Shown: positions 1-9,105, counted from the stretch's first letter. The stretch is DNA of 64,000 bases from an uncultured Oscillospiraceae bacterium (GCA_934567355.1 CAKTJC010000001.1:62001-126000); one strand, 5' to 3'. Made by a program: numbers and translations. Notes: generated by a model not told the origin, from the letters alone.

Positions 1-13
1 CCCGTGCAGCAAA

Positions 14-41
14 ACCCGCCGGAGGGCAGGCTCCGGCGGGT
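14..41 (-). terminator. Rho-independent terminator of degV
   Basis: An 11-bp perfect stem (acccgccggag / ctccggcgggt) with a 6-nt loop lies just past the degV stop. On the minus strand it is followed by TTTT, as expected of an intrinsic terminator. Confidence 0.8.
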
Positions 42-53
42 CAACTGCGGGAG

Positions 54-929
54 TTACATTGCCCGCTTTTTGCCATGGAAAAACAGCGCCAGCATGCCGG
101 GGCCCACATGGGCACCGGTGAAGGGCTCGTGAGGTGCGATGATCAGCTCTCTGGGCTTTGCCACGGCACAGATCATATCTGCCAACGCCTGGGCTTCCTC
201 CAGGCAGTCGCCATGAGAAATGGCGACCCGCTGGTTTTCTGCGTCCTCGACCCGGCTGCGGTATTCCTCCACAATGGCAGCCATGGCCTTTTTGCGGCCG
301 CGGTACTTGCCCCGGGCGGTGATGTGGCCGTTGGGGTCGCCCCACAGCACAGGCTTGATGTTCAGCACGGTGCCGATCATGGCCGTAGCGCCGGAGACCC
401 GGCCGGTGCGTTTCAGGAAATTCAGGTCGTCCACTGTAAAAAATTGCAGCGTATTCTGTGCGTCGGCATCCATGATGTCTGCCGTTTCTGCGGCGCTCTT
501 TCCTGCTGCACGCAGGTCGGCAGCCTTGCAGGCCATCAGGCCGGTGCCGAAGCCGGAGCCAAGGGAGTCCACCACCCGCACCGTGCGCTCCGGGAATTCC
601 TCAAGCAGTTCCTCTGCGGCGATCCTGGCCGCATGGCAGGTGCCGCTGATGCCGGAAGACATGGAGAAATACAGCACATCCTCCCCCCGCTCCAGCACGG
701 GTCGGAAGGAATCCAGAAACAGCTGCGTATTGAGCAGACTGGTCTGCACCCGTCCCCCCTGACGGAGCATGTCGTAATATTCATGGGCATCAAAGCTGTC
801 CAGGCTCCCATCGTAGGTACTGGGCTGACCGTTCATCGTGTAAGAGCAGGGCAGGATCTCGATCGTCAGCTCCCGCAGCAGCCGCCCGGGCAGATTGGAG
901 CTGCCGTCCACAAAAATCGCAAAAGGCAT
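54..929 (-). CDS. DegV family fatty-acid-binding protein
   Basis: This 291-aa protein has the usual DegV length and layout: an N-terminal half with the ligand-binding serines (MSSGISGTCHAA near residue 92 and DSLGSGFGTG near 120) and a C-terminal domain with FLKRTGRVSG around residue 170. DegV proteins (FakB in staphylococci) bind a fatty acid and present it to a FakA-type kinase for phosphorylation; no FakA is present in this window. The start is supported by an AGGAGG site 7 nt upstream. It has its own promoter and terminator, so it is probably monocistronic. The family assignment is firm; the bound lipid is unknown. Confidence 0.9.
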   Translation of the reverse strand: MPFAIFVDGSSNLPGRLLRELTIEILPCSYTMNGQPSTYDGSLDSFDAHEYYDMLRQGGRVQTSLLNTQLFLDSFRPVLERGEDVLYFSMSSGISGTCHAARIAAEELLEEFPERTVRVVDSLGSGFGTGLMACKAADLRAAGKSAAETADIMDADAQNTLQFFTVDDLNFLKRTGRVSGATAMIGTVLNIKPVLWGDPNGHITARGKYRGRKKAMAAIVEEYRSRVEDAENQRVAISHGDCLEEAQALADMICAVAKPRELIIAPHEPFTGAHVGPGMLALFFHGKKRAM

Positions 930-979
930 GTCGCTTCCTCCTGAAAGAAACGCCCCCTTCGGGGCGATGTTTTTCTCTT

Positions 980-1008
980 ATTATAGAGTGCGCACCCTGA
1001 AATGTAAA
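980..1008 (-). promoter_or_regulatory. Sigma-A promoter of degV
   Basis: On the minus strand TTTACA (1003-1008) is separated by exactly 17 bp from TATAAT (980-985), about 50 bp upstream of the degV start. Confidence 0.75.
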
Positions 1009-1080
1009 TAGTGTGCGGCGCTTCTTCCCCCAGCGTGCCCGAAATGGATAGTGAAATCTCATCAAATCTACCCACAGTTG

Positions 1081-1101
1081 AACTCTACCAGGGGTAGAGT
1101 T
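1081..1101. repeat. Perfect inverted repeat, possible operator
   Basis: AACTCTACC, a 3-nt spacer and GGTAGAGTT form a perfect palindrome midway between the degV and ECF promoters. It has no T-tract, so an operator is more likely than a terminator. Confidence 0.4.
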
Positions 1102-1177
1102 TGAAAAAACGGGCTGAAGCAGGAAAAATCGGCAGTCTTTTTCCATCTTCGAAGAAAGCAAAAACGGAAATTCCCTA

Positions 1178-1206
1178 TTGGAATTCCCGCATTCCTGTGC
1201 TATAAT
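1178..1206 (+). promoter_or_regulatory. Sigma-A promoter of the ECF S-component gene
   Basis: TTGGAA at 1178-1183 and a perfect TATAAT at 1201-1206 are separated by 17 bp. The predicted transcript has a leader of about 130 nt. Confidence 0.75.
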
Positions 1207-1342
1207 ACACCTGCTCTGCGGCGGCGCTGTATTCACAGGAAACGGCAGCATGCCCTTTCAGAGCGAAGAAATCTCCGACTTGCTCGGAGAAAATAACGCA
1301 TCGTATCCATTACATTTGGAACGACAGCAGGAGGAATTGAAT

Positions 1343-1951
1343 ATGAAAAGCAAGAAGAGCCTGAAGTTTTGGGTGCGGCTGGCGCTGCTGGTGGCAATTG
1401 AATTTGCCATGCGGCTGCTGGGGCTGGGGCGTGTGCCCGTCGGCCCGCTGTACATGAGCTTCCTCACCCTGCCCATTGCCGTGGGCGCCATCTGTCTTGG
1501 CCCCGTGGCTGGACTGATTCTGGGCAGTGTATTCGGCGGATTCAGCCTGTACGACGCGATCACCGGTGCAGGCGGGATGACGGCGGCTTTCTTTGCCGTC
1601 AGTCCGGTACACACGGTGATTCTGACGGTGGGCATGCGGATGCTGATGGGTTTGTGCTGCGCTCTGCTGTACCGGCTGGTACGGCAGGCGGACAAGAAGG
1701 GACTTTTCAGCTATTTCGTGGGAGCGATCAGTGCACCGCTGCTCAACACGCTGTTCTTCATGGGCTATATCGTGCTGGTATTCTACAATACCAGCGCCGT
1801 GCAGGACATTGTAGCCGCAAAGGGCGCGGCGAATCCGCTGATGTTTGTGGTTCTGCTGGTAGGCACCCAGGGGCTTGTGGAAGCAGCCGTCTGCGGCATT
1901 CTGGGCGGCATCGTCAGCAAGGCAGTGGATGCTTTTTTGAAGAGAACGTAA
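1343..1951 (+). CDS. ECF transporter S component (substrate unknown)
   Basis: A 202-aa, very hydrophobic protein with about six membrane spans, the length and pattern of the substrate-binding S subunit of energy-coupling factor (group II) vitamin/metal transporters. The segment LGPVAGLILGSVFGGFSLYD (residues about 50-70) resembles the conserved small-residue helix contacting the EcfT subunit. I chose the ATG at 1343 because it follows AGGAGG at a good distance; an in-frame extension to 1178 would overlap the promoter. The shared EcfA1/A2/T module is not in this window. The vitamin transported (pantothenate, folate or other) cannot be told from sequence alone. Confidence 0.8.
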   Translation: MKSKKSLKFWVRLALLVAIEFAMRLLGLGRVPVGPLYMSFLTLPIAVGAICLGPVAGLILGSVFGGFSLYDAITGAGGMTAAFFAVSPVHTVILTVGMRMLMGLCCALLYRLVRQADKKGLFSYFVGAISAPLLNTLFFMGYIVLVFYNTSAVQDIVAAKGAANPLMFVVLLVGTQGLVEAAVCGILGGIVSKAVDAFLKRT

Positions 1952-1972
1952 AGTCATTTTTTCCGAAGGATC

Positions 1973-2004
1973 TGGCAGCTGCGGCAACAACGCCGCAGCT
2001 GCCA
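1973..2004 (+). terminator. Terminator after the ECF S-component gene
   Basis: A 13-bp stem (tggcagctgcggc / gccgcagctgcca) with a 6-nt loop is followed by AATCTTTT on the plus strand. Confidence 0.75.
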
Positions 2005-2053
2005 AATCTTTTGGCGAAACTTCTCCCGGGTGAACTATCCTACGGCACGCAAA

Positions 2054-2081
2054 CCGCCGCACTCCTTTCGGAGTGCGGCGG
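2054..2081 (-). terminator. Terminator of gapA
   Basis: A 12-bp perfect stem with a 4-nt loop lies 25 bp past the gapA stop; the following T-tract on the minus strand is short (TTT). Confidence 0.65.
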
Positions 2082-2105
2082 ATGTATTATGCAGGAAATT
2101 CGAAA

Positions 2106-3122
2106 TTACAGCAGGGTAGCGAAGTGCTTGATGGTGCGGCACATCTGAGAAACATAGGAGTTCTCGTTGTCGTACCAGGACACGACCTGAACCTGGCTGG
2201 TGCCGTTGCCCAGGTTGATAACCATGGTCTGAGTGGCATCAAACAGGGAGCCGAAACGCATGCCGATGATGTCGGAGGAAACAATCTCGTCCTCGTTGTA
2301 GCCGAAGGACTCGGTAGCCTGGGACTTCATCTGAGCGTTGATTTCTTCCTTGGTGGGGTTGCCCTCAACAACAGCGTTCAGGATGGTGGTGGAGCCGGTG
2401 GGGGTGGGAACACGCTGAGCAGCGCCAATCAGCTTGCCGTTCAGCTCGGGGATAACCAGGCCGATGGCCTTGGCAGCACCGGTGGAGTTGGGAACGATGT
2501 TCACAGCACCAGCGCGGGAGCGGCGCAGGTCACCCTTACGCTGGGGGCCGTCCAGAATCATCTGGTCGCCGGTGTAAGCGTGGATGGTGCACATAATGCC
2601 GGACTGAATCTTCCAGCCGTCGTTCAGAGCCTTAGCCATGGGAGCCAGGCAGTTGGTGGTGCAGGAAGCAGCGGAGATGATGTGGTCGTCCTTGGTCAGG
2701 GTGTTGTGGTTGACATTGTAGACGATGGTGGGCAGGTCATTGCCAGCGGGAGCGGAGATGACGACCTTCTTGGCACCGGCATCGATGTGAGCCTGAGCCT
2801 TCGCCTTGGAAGTGTAGAAACCGGTGCACTCCAGAACAACGTCAACACCCAGCTCGCCCCAGGGCAGCTCGGCAGCGTTGGCCTTTGCGTAAATGGTAAT
2901 CTTCTTGCCATCGACAACGATGTTGTCCTCGCCAGCCTCGACGACATGACCCTGAGCAGCGTAGTTGCCCTGGGTGGAATCGTACTTCAGCAGGTGAGCC
3001 AGCATCTTGGGGGAGGTCAGGTCGTTGATAGCAACGATCTCGAAGCCCTCTGCGCCGAACATCTGACGGAAAGCCAGACGGCCGATACGGCCAAAGCCAT
3101 TGATTGCAACTTTAACAGACAT
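2106..3122 (-). CDS. gapA: Glyceraldehyde-3-phosphate dehydrogenase, type I
   Basis: This 338-aa enzyme catalyses the NAD-dependent oxidation and phosphorylation of glyceraldehyde-3-phosphate in glycolysis. The N-terminal Rossmann motif [13 protein letters not shown] and the catalytic SCTTNCLAP motif with the active cysteine are intact, and the C-terminal [13 protein letters not shown] is standard. The start at 3122 follows GGAGG; an in-frame upstream Met at 3197 would lie in the 5' untranslated leader. It stands alone with its own promoter and terminator, as often seen for a highly expressed glycolytic gene; no pgk or tpiA follows. Confidence 0.97.
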   Translation of the reverse strand: MSVKVAINGFGRIGRLAFRQMFGAEGFEIVAINDLTSPKMLAHLLKYDSTQGNYAAQGHVVEAGEDNIVVDGKKITIYAKANAAELPWGELGVDVVLECTGFYTSKAKAQAHIDAGAKKVVISAPAGNDLPTIVYNVNHNTLTKDDHIISAASCTTNCLAPMAKALNDGWKIQSGIMCTIHAYTGDQMILDGPQRKGDLRRSRAGAVNIVPNSTGAAKAIGLVIPELNGKLIGAAQRVPTPTGSTTILNAVVEGNPTKEEINAQMKSQATESFGYNEDEIVSSDIIGMRFGSLFDATQTMVINLGNGTSQVQVVSWYDNENSYVSQMCRTIKHFATLL

Positions 3123-3205
3123 TGGAATTTCCTCCATTTCAATATTACTGTTTACACAGTATTTTACTGGTAAGTGTGCATCTTTCGACATTCTCACACG
3201 GCTTT

Positions 3206-3234
3206 ATTATACAATAATCCCCTGCGGTTGTAAA
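3206..3234 (-). promoter_or_regulatory. Sigma-A promoter of gapA
   Basis: On the minus strand TTTACA (3229-3234) and TATAAT (3206-3211) are 17 bp apart, giving a leader of about 75 nt before the gapA start. Confidence 0.75.
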
Positions 3235-3367
3235 GTGTAAAAAATGCAAAAAGCGCTGAATTTCAAGGGGCTTTTTTCTGATATCTTGTTCAGTTCTCCA
3301 CCATAAACCCACTATGCACGCTTTTGCACCCCGGTATGTTGCCCGGTAATCCCCGGGAGCACTCTGC

Positions 3368-4048
3368 TCAGCCCCGGAAGCGGTAGCCGGCACCCCAGAC
3401 GGTTTGGATATGGCGGGGATGGGCGGGATCCTGCTCGATCTTCTCCCGAAGGCGGTTGATATGGACGGCCACGGTGGCATTATCCCCCATGGCATCCATC
3501 CCCCATACCTTTTCATACAGTGTCTCCCGGTCAAAAACCATGTCCACATTGAGCATCAGAAACAGCAGCAGCTCATATTCTTTGTTTTTCGGCTCCACCT
3601 CCCGGTCGCCCACATACACCCGGTGCGTGCCGGTGTTGACGCGCACGTCTCCCAGTGTGATCTCCGACTTTCGTCCGCCGGTCAGGCGGCGGTACTGTGC
3701 CAGGTTTGCCTTGACCCGGGCAGCCAGGACGCTGGGGGAAAAGGATTTTTCAATATAGTCGTCCGCTCCCAGTCCCAAACCACGGATCTTATCAATATCC
3801 TCCCGCCGGGCTGTGACCATCAGCACAGGGATATCCAGCTTTTCCCGAAGCTTGCGGCACACGGTAAAGCCATCCATTCCCGGAAGCATCACATCCAGCA
3901 GGATCAGGCTGAATTCTCCGCTCAGTCCCCGGTTCAGGCCGGTAATTCCATCCGGGGCGATCTCCACCTGGAAATGGTCGATTTCCAGGTAGTCCCGCTC
4001 GATCTCCGCAATGGCGGGACCATCTTCAACGATCAGTATTTTCTCCAT
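3368..4048 (-). CDS. OmpR/PhoB-type response regulator
   Basis: A 226-aa two-component regulator with an N-terminal receiver domain (acidic pocket ED at residues 7-8, phospho-acceptor Asp in LLDVMLPGMDG, conserved Thr in VTAR, Lys in the EKSFSP segment) and a C-terminal winged-helix DNA-binding domain. The usual KPFSP is KSFSP here, a minor substitution. The gene overlaps the end of the upstream kinase by 23 bp, so the pair is translationally coupled. Because that kinase has a premature stop, this regulator may be an orphan in this genome, or be phosphorylated by another kinase. The target genes are unknown. Confidence 0.9.
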   Translation of the reverse strand: MEKILIVEDGPAIAEIERDYLEIDHFQVEIAPDGITGLNRGLSGEFSLILLDVMLPGMDGFTVCRKLREKLDIPVLMVTARREDIDKIRGLGLGADDYIEKSFSPSVLAARVKANLAQYRRLTGGRKSEITLGDVRVNTGTHRVYVGDREVEPKNKEYELLLFLMLNVDMVFDRETLYEKVWGMDAMGDNATVAVHINRLREKIEQDPAHPRHIQTVWGAGYRFRG

Positions 4049-5474
4049 GTGCAGCCCCTCCTTTGGGCAGAAGTATGGTAATCTTCAGGCCCGGGCAGCC
4101 ATTTTCCGCCGCTGCGGTGCCTCCCAGCTGCTGCACTGCCCCCGCCACGATGGCCAGTCCCAGGCCGCTGCCCTTATGGGGATCTTGCCGGGCAGGGTCA
4201 CTGCGGTAAAATGCCTCAAACAGATGCGGCAGCGCCTCCTCCGGCACGCCGGGGCCATCGTCCGCAAAGCAGAGGGCATATTGCCCGTTCTGCGCATGCA
4301 GAGTGATCTTCAGCTTTCCGTTTTCCCGGTCCTTATATTTTACGCTGTTTTCAATGATATTCCCTACGATCCGCCGCAGCTGCACCGGATCGGCTGTGAT
4401 CACTGCCGGCTCCAGTTCCAGCGCAACATCCAATCCCCCACGGCGGCATTCTTCCCCGCAGGCTGCCGCTGCATCCCGGATGCATTCGTCCAGCCGTACC
4501 TCCCGGCGCTCCTCCGGGTATTCTCCCAGCTCCATTTTGGAAAACAGAAACAGTTGGGATACCAGGTGGTCAATGTCCTCCGCCTTGGACTTGATGGTGG
4601 TCAGATAGCGCTGCTGCATCTGCTGCGTCTGCGCCACACCGTCCAGCAGTCCCTCCACATAGGCCTGGATCGAGGTCAGCGGAGAACGGATGTCGTGGGA
4701 AATCCCGGCCAGCAGAGTCTTGCGGCTGCGCTCCTGATTCTGCAGCTGCTGAACGGAATCCTTCAGGCGTCCGGCCATTTCATTGAAATCCTGACAGATG
4801 GGCAAAAATTCATCCTGCCGGTCATAGGATATGCGTTAGTCCAGATTACCGTCGCGAAGTTGATGCACCCCCCGGGTCAGGACATCCAGCGGCTCTTCGA
4901 TGCGGCGGAACACGAATTTGGTCAGGAAGCGGTTGGTAAACAGAATGGACAGAAAAATCACTGCACCAACCACCGCTGCGCACAGCGCCAGCACCATTTT
5001 CAGCGGCTTCAGTCCCCGCTTTCCCTGGCTGCCGCCAAACAGAACGATCCGATAGTTCTGTCCGTTTGCCTCGATCTCCCGCAGGAACAGGCTGCGTCCA
5101 TCCCATGTGACGGTAACATCTCCCCCCAGCTGCGCTGCCGCGTTCAGCAGGGTCTGATCCTCCTCCCGGCCGGATGCCCCGCAGGAATAAAGGATTTCGC
5201 TGCCGTCAAAGACGGACAGGGCAAGGTCGTTGCTGCCCAGAAAAGCCTCCAGGCCGGAGAGGTCATTCCCTTGCTCCAGCCGTTTTTTCGCCATCTGGGT
5301 CACAACGCTGCACACCCGGTCGAAGTCCTCCTGGTCGCTGATGCCCAGGTCGGTGCCATAGGTCAGCGTAAGCCACACCGCCCCCACGCACAGCAGCCCC
5401 ACCAGCACCGTGACCGCCGCCGGGAGCAGGATCATAAACAAATTGGACCAAAACAGCCGCTTTCGTATCGTCAT
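4026..5474 (-). pseudogene. Sensor histidine kinase interrupted by in-frame TAA
   Basis: The frame runs for 482 codons but has a TAA at 4836-4838. The upstream part (212 aa) holds two membrane helices (about residues 10-35 and 168-190) around an extracytoplasmic sensor region, then a HAMP linker ending ...DGNLD. The downstream part, in the same frame, resumes RISYDRQDEF and contains the phospho-acceptor H-box (ISHDIRSPLTS), N-box (IIENSVKY) and ATP-binding G-boxes (DDGPGVPEE, GSGLGLAIV). The stop sits where related kinases have Tyr (LDYRI), so one base change explains it. There is no frameshift or other decay. Possible readings are a recent null mutation, a sequencing error, read-through, or restart at a TTG at 4805. 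The partner regulator follows directly. Confidence 0.85.
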
Positions 5475-5647
5475 GGCGTATTTTACCCCTCGTGCTCCTT
5501 ATGGAATTTATTCTATCACAGGATGCAAGCCAATGTATAAACTCCCGATTAACCGGCCCGGAAAATTTATCTCCAGTTTAATTCTGGAATAAAAGGAGTT
5601 TATCCGGGCGGGGTATGATCGTTTCATCCAAAAAGGAGGCTGATTTT

Positions 5648-6283
5648 ATGAAAAAGCTTACATCAAAGATTATGAACGCCAATTTCAAAAAGCTCTGGAT
5701 CCGCTATTTGGTGATCTGCCTGTGTGCAGCGCTGGTGGGCGGCGGCGTTTCGGCCGCACTGCTGCGTCCGCAGATCCGGGAAGTCGTGAATACCCTGGAG
5801 GAAGAAGAGCAGGGTGAAGTTCAGGACAACACACAAAATGGAGAAAAGGACATAAACCGCGAGAATACGAAGGGTGAGAAGAAATGGAAGGATGAAAAGC
5901 GCTGGGAGCACCTGTCCATTTCCGAGCCGACCACTGCGGCCAAAGCAGCAGTGGGAATCACGGCAGCGGCAGCGCTGGTGCTGCTGGCGGCTTACTGGCT
6001 GCTGACGGCGGCATGGGTATACCGGCTGGCAGCGGAGGCTGACATGAACGCGCTGATCTGGTGCCTGCTGACGCTGGTTGGAAATCTGGGTGCTGTGGTG
6101 CTGTTCTTTGCCCTGCGAAGCGCGCTGCGCATTCCCTGCCCGGGCTGCGGGCACTACCAGAAAAAGGCCGCCTTCTGCCGCCGGTGCGGCACAGCGATGG
6201 AGCGGTGCTGCCCCAACTGCGGCGGCAAGGCTGCCCCGGCAGATCTCTTCTGCTCCGTATGCGGGAATCAGCTGGAGAAATGA
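5648..6283 (+). CDS. Membrane protein with C-terminal double zinc ribbon
   Basis: A 211-aa protein of unknown function. It has an N-terminal membrane helix (around residues 17-37), a charged Glu/Lys-rich stretch, two further helices (about 100-150) and a C-terminal double zinc ribbon: CPGCG...CRRCG followed by CPNCG...CSVCG, eight cysteines in four CxxC knuckles. Start chosen at 5648 after AAAGGAGG. Its stop overlaps the start of the PAP2 gene (ATGA), making it the first gene of the lipid-carrier operon, and it is divergent from the disrupted kinase. Its role may be protein-protein interaction at the membrane; that is inference. Confidence 0.75.
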   Translation: MKKLTSKIMNANFKKLWIRYLVICLCAALVGGGVSAALLRPQIREVVNTLEEEEQGEVQDNTQNGEKDINRENTKGEKKWKDEKRWEHLSISEPTTAAKAAVGITAAAALVLLAAYWLLTAAWVYRLAAEADMNALIWCLLTLVGNLGAVVLFFALRSALRIPCPGCGHYQKKAAFCRRCGTAMERCCPNCGGKAAPADLFCSVCGNQLEK

Positions 6284-6828
6284 TCATGGGCTTTGAGCTT
6301 GGCATTCTGGACGGCATTCAGCATCTGCGAAATCCGGTGATGGATTCCGTCATGGTGTTCATCACCCATCTGGGAGATGGCGGCGCGGTATGGATCGCAC
6401 TGGCGCTGGTGCTGCTCCTGATCCCCAAAACCCGCCGCTGCGGCGCAGTGCTGGCGGCGAGCCTGATGCTGGAGGTAGTGTGCTGCAACCTTCTGCTGAA
6501 GCCGCTGACCGCCCGGGTGCGCCCCTGCGATGTCAGCCGGGGAATTGCCCTGCTGGTGCCGCGGCCGGAGGATTATTCCTTTCCCTCCGGCCACACCGGG
6601 GCATCCTTTGCCGCCGTTTCCGCCCTGCTGTTCAGCCGGAACAAACTGTGGCTGCCCTGCCTGGTGCTGGCCTGCCTGATCGGCTTTTCCAGGCTCTATC
6701 TCTACGTCCACTACCCGACGGATGTTCTGGCCGGTGCCCTGCTGGGACTTGCCGCCGGCTTTGCAGCGGAGCAGGCAGTACGGCGGGTAAAGCATCCGGG
6801 GAGCGTGAAGGATGGACAGCCGCAATAA
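6280..6828 (+). CDS. PAP2-family phosphatase
   Basis: A 182-aa integral membrane phosphatase of the PAP2/BcrC type. All three catalytic motifs are present: KPLTARVRPC (residues about 74-83), PSGHTG (about 103-108, first catalytic His) and SRLYLYVHYPTDVLAG (about 131-146, second His and Asp). Such enzymes dephosphorylate undecaprenyl pyrophosphate or phosphatidylglycerol phosphate. The gene overlaps the preceding one by ATGA and the following flippase gene by 17 bp. With a flippase and a DUF368 protein next door, a role as undecaprenyl-pyrophosphate phosphatase is the best guess. Confidence 0.88.
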   Translation: MIMGFELGILDGIQHLRNPVMDSVMVFITHLGDGGAVWIALALVLLLIPKTRRCGAVLAASLMLEVVCCNLLLKPLTARVRPCDVSRGIALLVPRPEDYSFPSGHTGASFAAVSALLFSRNKLWLPCLVLACLIGFSRLYLYVHYPTDVLAGALLGLAAGFAAEQAVRRVKHPGSVKDGQPQ

Positions 6829-8236
6829 ATACGACGCCCTGCTGGGCAATACCTTTTTGATCAGTCTGGGAACCTTCGGCTCCAAACTGCTCACCTTTGT
6901 AATGGTGCGCTTTTACACCGGAGTTCTGACCCCGGCGGATTACGGAACTGCCGACCTGATCATGCAGACCTGCAATCTTCTGCTGCCGGTGGTGTCCCTG
7001 GGGATCACAAACGGTGTTTTCCGCTTCGCACTGGAGCAGCAGGCGCAGCGCCGCAGCATTTTCTCCGCCGGACTGTACACCATTTTTTTCGGCGGTGTGG
7101 TACTCCTCGCTGCTGTGCCGATGCTGCCGGATCTTGCCGGAATGCGGACGTACTCCGCGCTGATCTGCTGGTATACCATCACCTCCTGCCTGCACAGCCT
7201 GTGCGCCCAATACATCCGGGCAGAGGGAAAAACCGCCCTGTTTGCAGGCCAGGGAATCCTGAACACGGCGCTGGTGATCTCCTTCAACCTTCTGCTGCTG
7301 ATCCCCTGCCGGCTGGGCATTGTGGGCTATGTGCTCTCCGTTGCTCTGGCCGACGGCGTGTGCGCTGGGTATCTGGTCATCCGCGAGAAGCTCTGGCAGC
7401 TGCTGACCCTTCGGCCGGACAGGAAGCTCTTCCGCCAGATGCTGCGCTACAGCCTGCCCCTGATCCCCACCACCATTTTCTGGTGGATCACCGGCGTTTC
7501 CGACCGGTATATGGTAGCGGATGCGCTGGGGACCGACGCGGCCGGTCTTTATGCCGTTGCATGCAAGATCCCGACGATCCTGACGCTGCTCTCCACCGTA
7601 TTTCTGGAGGCATGGCAGTTTTCCGCCATCTCTGAATCCGGCGGAAAGCAGCAGGACTATATTGAATTTTTCTCCCGGGTATGGGGCGCATTTCTGGCGG
7701 TCATGTGTCTGGCAGGCGGCGTGATCATCGCCCTGTGCCGGGTAGAGATCCGACTGCTGTCCGCGCCGCGCTTTTATTCCGCATGGGAATACATTCCGAC
7801 GCTGACTCTGGCCATGATCTTTTCCGCCTTTGCCTCCTTCATGGGCAGCGTGTATGTGGTCACGAAGCGAAGCATCGCCTCGTTCCGGACGGCGCTGTGG
7901 GGTGCACTGACCAACATCGTCCTGAACCTTCTGCTGATTCCGATTCTGGGTATCCAGGGTGCGGCGATTGCCACACTGGCAAGCTATCTGCTGTGCTTCG
8001 CCATCCGGGCAGTCAGCGCAAGGCGGATGATCCCCTTTCGTTTCTGCATTGGCCGCATGCTGGGAAGCGCCGCGGTGCTGACCGCGCAGACGGCGCTGTG
8101 CTTCTGCACCCATCCCCTTCAGCCGGTGGGGCAGGGGCTGTGCCTGCTGCTTTTGCTGGCACTGAACTACCGGCCGCTTCCGGCTGTGGGTGCAAAAATA
8201 ATCCGTCTTTTGAAAAACAGGAGCAATAAGACATGA
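6812..8236 (+). CDS. Wzx/MATE-type polysaccharide flippase
   Basis: A 474-aa protein with about 12-14 membrane spans, matching the oligosaccharide flippase (Wzx/RfbX) branch of the MATE/MOP superfamily. The start LLGNTFLISLGTFGSKLLTF is typical of the family's first helix. Such proteins flip undecaprenyl-linked saccharides across the membrane. No glycosyltransferases flank it, so the cargo is unclear. It overlaps the PAP2 gene upstream (17 bp) and the DUF368 gene downstream (ATGA), showing tight translational coupling. Confidence 0.85.
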   Translation: MDSRNKYDALLGNTFLISLGTFGSKLLTFVMVRFYTGVLTPADYGTADLIMQTCNLLLPVVSLGITNGVFRFALEQQAQRRSIFSAGLYTIFFGGVVLLAAVPMLPDLAGMRTYSALICWYTITSCLHSLCAQYIRAEGKTALFAGQGILNTALVISFNLLLLIPCRLGIVGYVLSVALADGVCAGYLVIREKLWQLLTLRPDRKLFRQMLRYSLPLIPTTIFWWITGVSDRYMVADALGTDAAGLYAVACKIPTILTLLSTVFLEAWQFSAISESGGKQQDYIEFFSRVWGAFLAVMCLAGGVIIALCRVEIRLLSAPRFYSAWEYIPTLTLAMIFSAFASFMGSVYVVTKRSIASFRTALWGALTNIVLNLLLIPILGIQGAAIATLASYLLCFAIRAVSARRMIPFRFCIGRMLGSAAVLTAQTALCFCTHPLQPVGQGLCLLLLLALNYRPLPAVGAKIIRLLKNRSNKT

Positions 8237-9105
8237 TCACAACAATGCTGCACGGAATGGCCATGGCACTGGCAGACAGCGTGCCGGGAGTATCCGGCGG
8301 AACAGTGGCATTCATTCTGGGCTTTTACGAGCGATTTCTCGGTGCGCTGCATGATTTGATCTGCGGCAGCGGCACCCAGCGGCGGGCTGCCTTCCGGTAT
8401 CTCTTCCGCTTCGGCCTCGGCTGGGCGGCAGGAATGGGAGCATCCGTGCTGATGCTCAGCCAGATCTTTGAGAAGAACATCTATTTTCTCAGCTCCGCCT
8501 TTTTGGGGCTGACCATCGGGGCGATCCCCTTCATTCTTTGGGAGGAAGGGAAGAATATCCGGCTGCAGGATATGGGCTTTGCTCTTTTGGGCACCGCCCT
8601 GGTGGCTGCCATGACGGCAGCCAGGGGGCACCTGGACGGCTGGGGGAACGTACAGTTTCAAAGCGTCGGCGTGATACAGTGCATCTATTTGATGATATGC
8701 AGCGTTCTTGCGATCTCGGCCATGCTGCTGCCCGGCATCTCCGGCTCCACGCTGCTGCTGATTTTCGGCGTATACATTCCCGCCGTCAGTGCGGTGAAAG
8801 AGCTGCTGCACCTGCACCTGGAATATCTGCCCGGCGTGCTGGCGCTGGGGATCGGCGTACTGGGTGGGATTTTCCTCACCGCCGGTCTCATTCGCGAAGC
8901 TCTGGCTGCCAGCCGAAGCAAAATGCTCTGCCTGATCCTGGGGCTGATGCTTGGCTCCCTCTATCCCATTATCCAGGGGCCTGCCACGCTGGCAGTTCCA
9001 AAGGCGGCACTCAGCCCTGCCAATTTTCAGCTGGGCGCCTTTCTTCTTGGCGTGCTGATTCTCGCCGTTCCGGAGTGCGTCAAGTATTCCAAAAAGGCAT
9101 CCTGA
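8233..9105 (+). CDS. DUF368 membrane protein, likely polyprenyl-phosphate translocase
   Basis: A 290-aa polytopic membrane protein. The N-terminal MALADSVPGVSGGTVAFILG and the internal LLPGISGSTLLLIFGVY form the two inverted-repeat signature loops of the DUF368 family. Members (PopT) have been implicated in returning undecaprenyl phosphate to the inner leaflet. That function agrees with this operon, where the preceding genes encode a PAP2 phosphatase and a lipid-linked saccharide flippase. The start overlaps the upstream stop by ATGA. Family firm, transport role taken from the literature on relatives. Confidence 0.88.
   Translation: MITTMLHGMAMALADSVPGVSGGTVAFILGFYERFLGALHDLICGSGTQRRAAFRYLFRFGLGWAAGMGASVLMLSQIFEKNIYFLSSAFLGLTIGAIPFILWEEGKNIRLQDMGFALLGTALVAAMTAARGHLDGWGNVQFQSVGVIQCIYLMICSVLAISAMLLPGISGSTLLLIFGVYIPAVSAVKELLHLHLEYLPGVLALGIGVLGGIFLTAGLIREALAASRSKMLCLILGLMLGSLYPIIQGPATLAVPKAALSPANFQLGAFLLGVLILAVPECVKYSKKAS

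Larger units (their letters stand above)
930..1342. other. Divergent degV / ECF-transporter intergenic region
   Basis: This 413-bp gap holds the two facing-away promoters described separately, a perfect 9-bp inverted repeat at 1081-1101 and a roughly 130-nt leader before the ECF gene. I did not recognise a known riboswitch class in that leader. Confidence 0.6.

Noticed and set aside
1178..1342. N-terminal extension of the ECF S component from 1178
   Set aside because: It overlaps the -35/-10 promoter, while ATG 1343 has an AGGAGG site.
1213..1342. Known riboswitch in the ECF leader
   Set aside because: I compared it from memory with THF and preQ1 classes and could not match conserved cores; a covariance-model search would be decisive.
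4836..4838. Alternative genetic code with TAA read as an amino acid
   Set aside because: Many intact genes in the window end at TAA at the expected length, so only this gene is affected.
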